Below, piece after piece: positions 33,705-43,176 of a stretch of DNA of 48,540 nucleotides; within the stretch, counting starts at the first letter, position 1, and every line of letters starts with the position of its first letter. Both the position numbers and the translations under genes were made by a program. The notes beneath the pieces are model-generated. The model made no database searches and was not told the DNA's origin. It saw nothing but the letters and a program-made list of their open reading frames with translations. This stretch comes from Antarcticimicrobium luteum. Lineage in GTDB: Bacteria > Pseudomonadota > Alphaproteobacteria > Rhodobacterales > Rhodobacteraceae. The stretch spans positions 1 through 48,540 of the forward strand of contig NZ_SMUV01000045.1 in the NCBI RefSeq assembly GCF_004358185.1, in the 5' to 3' direction.

Positions 33705-35678
33705 ATGTCACTGCCCCCCGGATTCCTGGACGAATTGCGCAGCCGCACCTCGCTTACGCAGGTGGTCGGCCGCAAGGTGATCTGGGATTCGCGTAAATCG
33801 AACCAGGCCAAGGGCGACATGTGGGCGCCTTGCCCGTTTCATCATGAAAAGACCGCCAGCTTTCACGTCGATGATCGCAAGGGATTCTATTACTGCTTCG
33901 GCTGCCAGGCCAAGGGCGACGCCATCGGTTTTGTGAAAGAGACCGAGAATGTCTCGTTCATCGAGGCGGTGGAGATCCTGGCCCGCGAGGCCGGGATGGA
34001 GATACCGAAACAGGATCCCCGGGCGCAGCAAAAGGCCGACCGGCGCGGCCAGCTGGTCGAGGTGATGGAACAGGCGGTGCAATTCTTTCGCCTGCAACTC
34101 AGGACCGCGGCCGGGGCCGAGGCGCGCGATTACCTGACGCGCCGGGGGCTGACTGCCGCGGCGCTGGAACGGTGGGAGATCGGCCTCGCGCCGCCGGGCT
34201 GGCAGAATCTGTGGGATCATCTGCGCGACAAAGGGGTGGAGGACGAGCTGATCGCGGCCGCCGGGCTGGCGAAACCGTCCAACAAGGGCGGCAAGCCCTA
34301 TGACACCTTCCGCAACCGGATCATGTTCCCGATCCGCGATGCGCGTGGACGGGCGATCGCCTTTGGCGGCCGGGCGCTGGACCCGACCGACAACGCCAAG
34401 TATCTCAACAGCCCGGAGACCGAGCTGTTCGACAAGGGGCGGTCGCTGTTCAACCACGGGCCGGCGCGGACGGCGGCGGGCAAGGGCCAGCCGCTGGTGG
34501 TGGCCGAGGGCTATATGGATGTGATCGCCCTGGCCGAGGCCGGGTTCGAGGCGGCGGTGGCGCCGCTGGGCACCGCCATCACCGAGACGCAGCTGCAACT
34601 GCTGTGGCGCATCTCGGACGAGCCGGTGATCGCGCTCGACGGCGACAAGGCGGGGCTGGGCGCGGCGATGCGGCTGATCGATCTGGCGCTGCCGCTGCTG
34701 GAGGCGGGCAAGTCGCTGCGCTTTGCGCTGATGCCCGAGGGGCAGGATCCGGACGATCTGCTGCGCGCAGAGGGGGCCGGGGCGGTGCAGGCGGTTCTGG
34801 ATCAGGCGCAGCCGATGGTGCGGCTGCTGTGGCAGCGCGAAACTGAAGGCAGGGATTTCGACAGCCCCGAGCGCAAGGCGGCGCTGGACAAGACGCTGCG
34901 CGAGCGGATCAAGGCGATCCGCGACCCCTCGATCCGCAGTCACTACGGGCAGGCGATCAAGGATCTGCGCTGGGAGTTGTTCCGCCCGAAGAAACAGCCG
35001 CCCCAGGGCGGCGGAACATGGCGTGCACAGCCGTGGCGGGGCGGCAAGGCGGTGCCGTTGCCGCCGTCGGCCAGCGCCAAATCCTCGCTGCTGGTGGCGG
35101 CGGGGGAGGAAGCCGAGACCCATATGCGCGAGGCGGTGATCCTGGCCACGGCGATCGCCGCGCCGGAGCTGATCGGCGAATTCGAGCACCGGATCGAGGC
35201 GATGGCCTGCGCCGACCGCGATCACGCCCTGCTGCGCGATGTGATCCTGCGCCATGCCGATGCCGCGCCCGGCGAGCTGAAGGCGGCGATCGCTGCCGTG
35301 GCCGGGCCGGAGGCCCTTGAAAACCTCTATCGGTTGCGCCATGTGGCAATCAGTCCCTGTGTGCGCAAACCCGGCGAAACCGATCTGGCCCGGATGACCC
35401 TGGCCGAGGAGCTCGCAAAACTCGAGGCGCGGCGCGGGCTATATGCCGAGGTCGCCGAGGCGGTGGAGGAGCTGACCGGGATGGCGGACGAGGCGATGAC
35501 CTGGCGCCTGGGACAAGCGGCCGAGGCGCGATCGCGATCCTATCGGATCGAGATGGAAGGGGGGAGTGAGTCGGTGCTGGCCGAGAACGGGCTGGCGCTG
35601 GACAAGTCGGATGTCGAATACCGCGACAAGGTGTTCGACAAGATCGACTTTACCAGAGGGGGACGGTCGCGTGGTTGA
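33705..35678 (+). CDS. dnaG: DNA primase
   Basis: 657 residues. The CHC2 zinc ribbon is intact (Cys43, His46, Cys64, Cys67: APCPFHHEKTASF and FYYCFGCQ); the catalytic core has YLTRRGLTAAALERWEIG and FPIRDARGRAIAFGGRAL; the TOPRIM domain from about 264 has VVAEGYMDVIALAEAGFE and IALDGDKAG with the metal-binding acidic residues. The C-terminal helical region contacts the replicative helicase. It makes RNA primers. It precedes rpoD by 170 nt, the classic primase-sigma neighbourhood, although rpsU is absent. Confidence 0.96.
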   Translation: MSLPPGFLDELRSRTSLTQVVGRKVIWDSRKSNQAKGDMWAPCPFHHEKTASFHVDDRKGFYYCFGCQAKGDAIGFVKETENVSFIEAVEILAREAGMEIPKQDPRAQQKADRRGQLVEVMEQAVQFFRLQLRTAAGAEARDYLTRRGLTAAALERWEIGLAPPGWQNLWDHLRDKGVEDELIAAAGLAKPSNKGGKPYDTFRNRIMFPIRDARGRAIAFGGRALDPTDNAKYLNSPETELFDKGRSLFNHGPARTAAGKGQPLVVAEGYMDVIALAEAGFEAAVAPLGTAITETQLQLLWRISDEPVIALDGDKAGLGAAMRLIDLALPLLEAGKSLRFALMPEGQDPDDLLRAEGAGAVQAVLDQAQPMVRLLWQRETEGRDFDSPERKAALDKTLRERIKAIRDPSIRSHYGQAIKDLRWELFRPKKQPPQGGGTWRAQPWRGGKAVPLPPSASAKSSLLVAAGEEAETHMREAVILATAIAAPELIGEFEHRIEAMACADRDHALLRDVILRHADAAPGELKAAIAAVAGPEALENLYRLRHVAISPCVRKPGETDLARMTLAEELAKLEARRGLYAEVAEAVEELTGMADEAMTWRLGQAAEARSRSYRIEMEGGSESVLAENGLALDKSDVEYRDKVFDKIDFTRGGRSRG

Positions 35679-35722
35679 TTCGCGCCTAACAGCGCCGAAA
35701 CCGCAGTAAGATTGAGAATTCG

Positions 35723-35754
35723 GGCCGTTGAGGCGGCCTTTTGTAACGTATAGA
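35723..35754 (+). promoter_or_regulatory. Weak hairpin/T-run and possible internal promoter before rpoD
   Basis: GGCCG-TTGAGG-CGGCC-TTTT at 35723-35742 is a short terminator-like hairpin. Its loop TTGAGG (35728-35733) and TATAGA (35749-35754) form a -35/-10-like pair with only a 15-bp spacer. Either would set rpoD expression apart from dnaG. Confidence 0.3.
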
Positions 35755-35777
35755 GGTGGACAATCAGGTGAACGGGT

Positions 35778-35825
35778 GACCGAATCGCCGGATCGTTCGA
35801 GTGATTCGTTCCAGACCGAATCACC
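35778..35825 (+). promoter_or_regulatory. Candidate alternative-hairpin leader of rpoD
   Basis: GTGATTCG (35801-35808) pairs perfectly with CGAATCAC (35817-35824; 8-nt loop) or, with one wobble, with CGAATCGC (35781-35788; 12-nt loop). The two outer arms are part of a direct repeat GACCGAATC(G/A)CC. The pairings exclude each other and lie 24 nt before the rpoD ATG, so a switching 5' leader is possible. Confidence 0.4.
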
Positions 35826-35848
35826 CCAAGCCCCTGCAGGAGCATTGA

Positions 35849-37828
<1,980 letters not shown>

Positions 37829-37833
37829 CGAGA

Positions 37834-37857
37834 GGGCGCCCCGCGGGGCGCCTTTTT
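37834..37857 (+). terminator. Strong Rho-independent terminator of rpoD
   Basis: GGCGCCCCG directly followed by its complement CGGGGCGCC, then TTTTT, beginning 6 nt after the rpoD stop. Confidence 0.93.
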
Positions 37858-37999
37858 CTTTCGGAACGCTTCGGCTGGGCGAGCATCCGCCGAGCGGGCG
37901 GGGCCAGCGGCATTCCCTCGCACAGGCGTTACCCGACCTCCCTACCGTGCGACCGCGTTTCGCGGTACACTGCCGGTGTTTTCCATTAGACCTTGTGAC

Positions 38000-38416
38000 A
38001 TGATGAAACCGATTTCCCCTGTACTGGCGGCGCTGACCGCCCTCTGTCTTGCCTTGCCGATCCCTGCAGAGGCATTCAGCGGGCGGCGCGATACCCGGGC
38101 CTATCCGATCAGCGATGTCGCCTTCGAGGTGATCGCGCGCACGGCCGGTTCGGCCGACGTGTACTGGTGCGGCGCCTCCGACTATGCCCGGCGGGTTCTG
38201 AACGCGCCCTGGTCGGCGAAGATCCATGTGCTGCGCGGGCGCGGACCCAGCGTGACCACGGGCCGCCGCACGGCGGTGCAGTTCACGCTGGACGCGCAGG
38301 CGGTGCCGCCGCAACCGCGCGAGCTGTTCTTTGTGCTCAACCGGCTGCGGCCGGGAGATCGCATGTCGGTGCAGCAGGCCGCGACGCATTGCGCGCCGCC
38401 GCCGGTGCGGCCCTGA
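38000..38416 (+). CDS. Small secreted protein, first of a tandem paralogous pair
   Basis: 138 residues from ATG 38000 (a GTG at 37976 is in frame but would precede the signal). Signal peptide MKPISPVLAALTALCLALPI ending PAEA. The mature part has DVYWCGASDYARRVLNAPWS, VLRGRGPSVTTGRRTAVQFT and a C-terminal ATHC, so two Cys are available for a disulfide. I do not recognise the family. The same features recur in the next gene 5 nt downstream, showing a duplication. It follows the rpoD terminator by about 140 nt. Confidence 0.7.
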   Translation: MMKPISPVLAALTALCLALPIPAEAFSGRRDTRAYPISDVAFEVIARTAGSADVYWCGASDYARRVLNAPWSAKIHVLRGRGPSVTTGRRTAVQFTLDAQAVPPQPRELFFVLNRLRPGDRMSVQQAATHCAPPPVRP

Positions 38417-38421
38417 TCCCG

Positions 38422-38844
38422 ATGATCCGGGCGGTGCATATGGGGCTGGCGGCGCTGCTGATCGCCCTGCCGGGCGCGGCGCAGGCCTGGCGCGCGGTGA
38501 ACGGTCACGAGGTGCAGGCGCTGGGCGGCGGGGTTTACGAGGTGGTCGGACGGGTCGGTTCGGGTGCTCAGGATTACTGGTGCGGCATCGGCGACTATGC
38601 CACTGCGGTTCTGGGGGTGCCGGCGGCGCAGCGGATCTATATCTGGCGGCCGGTCGGACCCTCGGCGGTGAGGCCGGGGCGCAAGGCGGTTCACTTTGCG
38701 CTGTCGCCGCCGCCGGGGGCGGATACCACGACAGGGTATTCGCTGACGGTGCGGCGCGCGGGCGACAATCTGAGCACGGCGATGGCGCGGCAATATTGCT
38801 ATGGCAACCGGTTCGACGAATTGCCCTGGCGGCTTTGGCCCTGA
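38422..38844 (+). CDS. Small secreted protein, second of a tandem paralogous pair
   Basis: 140 residues from ATG 38422. Signal peptide MIRAVHMGLAALLIALPGAA with AQA cleavage. Shared with the preceding gene: VYEVVGRVGSG (VFEVIARTAGS there in its related form), DYWCGIGDYATAVLGVP, GPSAVRPGRKAVHFAL and a final Cys (RQYC). Overall identity by eye is about 30 percent, so the duplication is old. Function unknown; presumably periplasmic. Confidence 0.72.
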   Translation: MIRAVHMGLAALLIALPGAAQAWRAVNGHEVQALGGGVYEVVGRVGSGAQDYWCGIGDYATAVLGVPAAQRIYIWRPVGPSAVRPGRKAVHFALSPPPGADTTTGYSLTVRRAGDNLSTAMARQYCYGNRFDELPWRLWP

Positions 38845-38930
38845 GGCGCGGGCCGACAGGTCACGCCGACAAACCAGGCTGACAGGGCGGCCCCCTTGCA
38901 AAGCGCGCCCCGCCGCGCCTTAGTGGCGTC

Positions 38931-39350
38931 ATGGCGCAGACCGAATTTCATATGAACACCACCGGCCCCGGCCTTTATGAGGTCACCGCAGAGGTTGTGC
39001 GCTGGGTCGGCGGCACCGGCGTGGCCGAGGGGCTGCTGACGCTGTTCGTGCGCCATACCTCCTGCTCGCTGGTGATCCAGGAGAACGCCGATCCGCAGGT
39101 GCGCGGCGATCTGGAGGCGTTCTTTGCCCGGCTGGTGCCGCCCAGTACGGATCCGTCGATGGCCTATCTGCGCCATACCTACGAGGGGCCGGACGACATG
39201 CCGGCGCATATCAAGGCCGCGCTATTGCCGGTCAGCCTGACGATCCCGGTGGCGCGGGGGCGGCCGGTGCTGGGCACCTGGCAGGGGATCTATCTGTTCG
39301 AACACCGCGATGCCCCGCATCAGCGGCGGGTCGCGGCGCATCTGGGCTGA
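38931..39350 (+). CDS. YjbQ/UPF0047 family protein
   Basis: 139 residues, the usual family length. Hallmarks: LLTLFVRHTSCSLVIQENAD near 36-55, then PQVRGDLEAFF, and the C-terminal HIKAALLPVSLTIPVARGRP, LGTWQGIYLFEHRD. The conserved His, Asp and Glu are present. Members have thiamine-phosphate synthase side activity in E. coli, but the physiological role is not settled. Confidence 0.93.
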   Translation: MAQTEFHMNTTGPGLYEVTAEVVRWVGGTGVAEGLLTLFVRHTSCSLVIQENADPQVRGDLEAFFARLVPPSTDPSMAYLRHTYEGPDDMPAHIKAALLPVSLTIPVARGRPVLGTWQGIYLFEHRDAPHQRRVAAHLG

Positions 39351-39377
39351 GGCGCCGGGCGCGGACGCTGGAGGGCG

Positions 39378-39685
39378 TCACAAAAAGACGACGTCCGAGG
39401 CGATCAGATCGGCGGTGGAGAGCCCTTCGAGCACGATCTTCAGGTCGGATCCCGTCATGGTCACGACGGCGCCCGCCGTGCTGTCGGCGAAGGACAGGGA
39501 TTTGAAGCCCGCCGCGTCCAACATGATCCAGCCGGTGGCGATTGCGAAATCGGTGACCGCCACGGTGCCGGGGCGAGGTGGAAGAATTCGAAACTGTCGC
39601 CGCAGCCGACGGAAACGTCGTCCTCGCTGCCGCCGATGTGGAGCCAAGTCTGTCGATAATCGACGAATTCGCGCAAGATCGCCAT
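39378..39685 (-). pseudogene. Frameshifted short protein with type I secretion-like C-terminus
   Basis: From ATG 39685 the frame encodes MAILREFVDYRQTWLHIGGS then EDDVSVGCGDSFEFFHLAP, and then loses sense at a GGGG run at 39570-39573 (CCCC on the coding strand). The next frame carries on with GTVAVTDFAIATGWIMLDAA, SLSFADSTAGAVVTMTGSDL and ends LEGLSTADLIASDVVFL. Restoring one C would give one continuous protein of 102 residues. The tail resembles the hydrophobic LxGVxxADLxADDFIF-like ends of RTX-type secreted proteins. It could be a true pseudogene, a phase-variable gene or an assembly error. It lies between YjbQ and TrkH; 39686-39946 shows nothing else. Confidence 0.55.
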
Positions 39686-39946
39686 GCTGGAACCGCCTGA
39701 ATGGAAACCGAAAAAAATACGCTGCCCCACCCCGGATCGGGAGGCGGCATCGGCTGTAAATTTCTCTCGGATTTGCGTTGAAGCAAGAGTTTGCTGGGCT
39801 TTGGGCCGGCGTCTCCTGGGGTGCCGTGGCAGGGCGGGCCGGGGCTGGATCTCCTGAACTCAAGTGACCCTGCGAGCCAAGCCCCCTTGCGCGGCTTGTT
39901 CTGTTGGGTGAGCTGTCGTTTTGGTTCAGACCGGATGAACGATGCC

Positions 39947-41413
39947 CTAGAACGCCCGCCAATAGGCCGGGGTGAGCATCACCAGAACCGTCATCAGTTC
40001 CAGCCGTCCCAGGTACATGCCGCCGGAAATCAGCATCTTGGCGCCATCGCCGAGCGGGGCGAAATTGCCCGCCGGCCCGATGATCCCACCCACACCGGGG
40101 CCGACATTGGCCACCGCCGTCAGCGCGCCGCTGAGCGCGGTGAGGAAATCCAGCCCGATCAGGTTGAGCGCGATGGCCAGGGCGAAAACGGTGCCGAAAT
40201 AGAGCGTGAAAAAGGTGGTCACACCGGCGACCACATCCGCCCCGATCGGCCGTCCGTCATAGCGGGCGACGCCCACCACATGGGGCAGCCGGATCCGCCG
40301 GATCTCTTGCCGGGCGGTGCGAAAGAACACCACCCAGCGCATCATCTTGGCGCCGCCAGAGGTTGACCCGGTACAGCCCCCGACGGCGGTGATGGCAAAG
40401 AACACCGCCACCGCGAAAGACCCCCAGGCGGTGTAATCGACCGTGGCGAACCCGGTCGTGGTCACAACCGAGACCACGTTGAAGGCGACCTGGCGGAAGG
40501 CCACTTCAACCGGCAGATGCGAGGTGACGACCAGCCAGAGCGTCAGCAGCGCGATGACGCCGGCGAGGAACTGCAGATAGCGTCCGATCTGCTCGCTGGA
40601 ATAGCGGCGTTTCAGGATCGCGCGGATATACCAGGCGAACGGCAGACCGCCGAGCAGCATGAAGAGGGTGGCCGCATATTGCAAAAATGCGCTGTCGAAA
40701 TGGCCAAAGGAGGCGTCATAGTTGGAGTATCCCCCCGTCGACAGGGTCGTCATCGCATGCACGATCGCGTCGAAGACCGACATGCCCCCCACGATATAGG
40801 CCAGGAAACAGCCCCCCATCAGCGCCCCGTAGACCACCAGGGTGGCCAGCGCGAAGCGCGCGGCATTGGCCAGCTCCTTCTCGCCCAGTTCCGAGCTTTC
40901 GGTGCGAAACAGCTGCATCCCGCCCACCTTCAGCACCGGCAGCAGCGCCACCCCGGTGACGACAAAGCCGATGCCGCCGAGCGCCTGAAGCAGCGCACGC
41001 CAGAACAGGATGCCTTTCGGTGTCCGGTCGAGCCCCGACATCACCGTGGAGCCGGTGGTGGTGATCCCCGACATTGCTTCGAAAAAGGCGTCCGGCCCGG
41101 TCATCTGCCACAGGTACAGCGGCAGCGCGCCGCAGAGCGCGGCGAGCAGCCAGACCGAGGCGGTCAGAGGAAAGATATGCCGGGGCCGCAGGTCGAGCCG
41201 CGGATGCGCCGAGGCGATGGTCACCACGGTGCCGAGAAATCCGGTCAGTACAAAGCCTTCGGTGAATTCCAGCGCGGTGCCGGGAAACAGCACCGCAGTC
41301 AGGGCCATGAGGGCCGACATGGCCATCATGACGATGCCATTGATGAAGGCGACGAAGGTCATGGCGATGTTGGGGCGTCTTGCGACTGCGCCGGGATCCG
41401 GAACTGATGGCAC
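39947..41413 (-). CDS. trkH: TrkH-type potassium uptake membrane protein
   Basis: 488 residues from GTG 41413; the ribosome site is poor, and a Met at 41362 just before the first helix is an alternative start. About ten membrane helices and the four pseudo-repeat selectivity loops are visible: ITTTGSTVM, MTTLSTGGYSNYD, VTTTGFATVDY and TAVANVGPGVG, each with the conserved Gly lining the K+ path. GGCTGSTSGGAKMMR precedes the last repeat. TrkH needs the cytosolic TrkA, not seen here. Divergent from nrdR. Confidence 0.9.
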   Translation of the reverse strand: MPSVPDPGAVARRPNIAMTFVAFINGIVMMAMSALMALTAVLFPGTALEFTEGFVLTGFLGTVVTIASAHPRLDLRPRHIFPLTASVWLLAALCGALPLYLWQMTGPDAFFEAMSGITTTGSTVMSGLDRTPKGILFWRALLQALGGIGFVVTGVALLPVLKVGGMQLFRTESSELGEKELANAARFALATLVVYGALMGGCFLAYIVGGMSVFDAIVHAMTTLSTGGYSNYDASFGHFDSAFLQYAATLFMLLGGLPFAWYIRAILKRRYSSEQIGRYLQFLAGVIALLTLWLVVTSHLPVEVAFRQVAFNVVSVVTTTGFATVDYTAWGSFAVAVFFAITAVGGCTGSTSGGAKMMRWVVFFRTARQEIRRIRLPHVVGVARYDGRPIGADVVAGVTTFFTLYFGTVFALAIALNLIGLDFLTALSGALTAVANVGPGVGGIIGPAGNFAPLGDGAKMLISGGMYLGRLELMTVLVMLTPAYWRAF

Positions 41414-41525
41414 TGATGTCCGGCACTAGGTCACCGTCGGGCGTAAAAGGCAAGGTGCCTTGGCCCATCCCATCTATTGCGGTCCTATTTCCCCTCTACC
41501 CAAACCCTAGCGGGTGGCCTATAGT

Positions 41526-41534
41526 TGTGGATAA
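41526..41534 (-). promoter_or_regulatory. Perfect consensus DnaA box upstream of nrdR
   Basis: On the minus strand TTATCCACA, the DnaA consensus, 52 nt ahead of the nrdR start. Next to it is TGTGCCACA, an imperfect palindrome. DnaA control of ribonucleotide reductase genes is known in E. coli; for nrdR it is inference. Confidence 0.5.
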
Positions 41535-41586
41535 GTGTGCCACAGTGCCCACAAAGAGGCAGATCAACGAATGAGGGGGACGGCTG

Positions 41587-42054
41587 ATGCGCTGCCCGTT
41601 TTGCGGAAACATAGACACGCAGGTCAAGGATTCGCGCCCGGCCGAGGATCACGTGGCGATCCGGCGGCGGCGGTTCTGTCCGGCCTGCGGCGGGCGTTTC
41701 ACCACCTATGAGCGGGTGCAGCTGCGCGATCTTGTGGTGATCAAGTCGAGCGGCAAGCGGGAGGATTTCGACCGCGACAAGCTGGAACGCTCGATCCGCA
41801 TCTCGATGCAGAAACGTCCCATCGACCCCGAGCGCATCGACCAAATGATCTCGGGTATCGTGCGGCGGCTGGAGAGCATGGGCGATACCGACATCCCCTC
41901 GAAGAAGATCGGCGAGATCGTGATGGAGGCGCTGGCCCGGATCGACACCGTCGCCTATGTCCGGTTTGCCAGCGTTTACAAGAACTTCCAGGCTGCGGAC
42001 GATTTCGAAAGTTTTGTGCACGAACTGCGGCCCGACGCCGCCCCCGAAGGGTGA
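41587..42054 (+). CDS. nrdR: Transcriptional repressor NrdR
   Basis: 155 residues. Zinc ribbon with Cys3, Cys6, Cys31 and Cys34 ([38 protein letters not shown]), then an ATP-cone domain ([40 protein letters not shown]). NrdR binds NrdR boxes and represses ribonucleotide reductase genes according to bound ATP/dATP. It overlaps ribD by 4 nt. Confidence 0.97.
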   Translation: MRCPFCGNIDTQVKDSRPAEDHVAIRRRRFCPACGGRFTTYERVQLRDLVVIKSSGKREDFDRDKLERSIRISMQKRPIDPERIDQMISGIVRRLESMGDTDIPSKKIGEIVMEALARIDTVAYVRFASVYKNFQAADDFESFVHELRPDAAPEG

Positions 42055-43157
42055 GCCAGGGCGACCGGCGCTTCATGGCGCTGGCCCTGTCGCTGGGCCG
42101 GCGCGGGCAGGGGCGCTGCTGGCCCAATCCGGCGGTCGGCTGTGTGATCGTCCGCGATGACCGCATCGTCGGTCGCGGCTGGACCGGACCGGGCGGGCGG
42201 CCGCATGCGGAACCCATCGCCCTGGAGCAGGCGGGCGAACTGGCGCGCGGCGCCACCGCCTATGTCACGCTGGAGCCCTGTTCGCATCACGGCCAGACGC
42301 CGCCCTGCGCCGACGCGCTGATCGCCGCCGGCATCGCCCGGGTGGTGGCGCCGCTGCAGGACAGCGACCCGCGCGTTTCGGGCCAGGGGTTCGAGCGGTT
42401 GCGGATGCACGGGATCGAGGTGACCACCGGCGTGCTGGCCGATCAGGCGGCGCGCGATCACGCCGGCTTCTTTCTCAGGACCGAACAGGGCCGGCCACTG
42501 GTCACGCTGAAACTGGCCGGCAGCTTTGACGGCCGCATCGCCACCGCCACCGGCGAGAGCAAGTGGATCACCGGGCCGCAGGCGCGCCGCGCGGTGCACG
42601 GGCTGCGCGCGCGCCATGACGCGGTGATGGTGGGGGCGGGCACGGCGCGGGCCGACGACCCCTCGCTCACCGTGCGGGATCTGGGGGTGACGCATCAGCC
42701 GGTGCGGGTGGTGGTCTCGCGCCATCTGGACCTGCCGCTCTTGGGGCAGCTGGCGCGCGGCGCCGGCGATGTGCCGGTCTGGCTTTGTCACGGCACCGGT
42801 GCGGATGCAGAGCGCATCCGCGCCTGGGAAGGCTTGGGCGCGCGGCTGTTGCCCTGCGCGGTCAGGGGGGTGCAACTGGATCCGCATGACGTGTTGCGCC
42901 AGCTTGGCGCGGCAGGACTGACCCGGGTGTTCTGCGAGGGGGGCAGCGCGCTGGCCGCCTCGCTGCTGGCCGAGGATCTGGTGGACGAGCTGGTGGGGTT
43001 TACCGCCGGGCTGGCGATCGGAGCCGAGGGGCTGCCGGCGATCGGCGCGCTGGGGCTGGGCCGTCTGGCCGGGGCGCCGCGGTTCGATCTGCTGGAGACC
43101 CGCGCGCTTGGCCCCGACGTGATGACCCGCTGGACCCGCGCGCTGCGCGAGGAGTGA
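42051..43157 (+). CDS. ribD: Bifunctional riboflavin deaminase/reductase RibD
   Basis: 368 residues from a GTG that overlaps the nrdR stop (GTGA). Deaminase domain zinc site: His52, Glu54 ([11 protein letters not shown]) with Cys77 and Cys86 ([16 protein letters not shown]). Reductase domain from about 150: [40 protein letters not shown] and [14 protein letters not shown]. It carries out the second and third steps of riboflavin synthesis. In many relatives ribE follows directly; here a capsule block on the other strand intervenes. Confidence 0.95.
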   Translation: MSQGDRRFMALALSLGRRGQGRCWPNPAVGCVIVRDDRIVGRGWTGPGGRPHAEPIALEQAGELARGATAYVTLEPCSHHGQTPPCADALIAAGIARVVAPLQDSDPRVSGQGFERLRMHGIEVTTGVLADQAARDHAGFFLRTEQGRPLVTLKLAGSFDGRIATATGESKWITGPQARRAVHGLRARHDAVMVGAGTARADDPSLTVRDLGVTHQPVRVVVSRHLDLPLLGQLARGAGDVPVWLCHGTGADAERIRAWEGLGARLLPCAVRGVQLDPHDVLRQLGAAGLTRVFCEGGSALAASLLAEDLVDELVGFTAGLAIGAEGLPAIGALGLGRLAGAPRFDLLETRALGPDVMTRWTRALREE

Positions 43158-43176
43158 GCCGGCCGATCCGCCAAGG

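Noticed and set aside
37952-37967. ACCGCG-TTT-CGCGGT hairpin before the tandem secreted genes
   Set aside because: Six base pairs in GC-rich DNA are expected by chance and no promoter or terminator feature goes with it.
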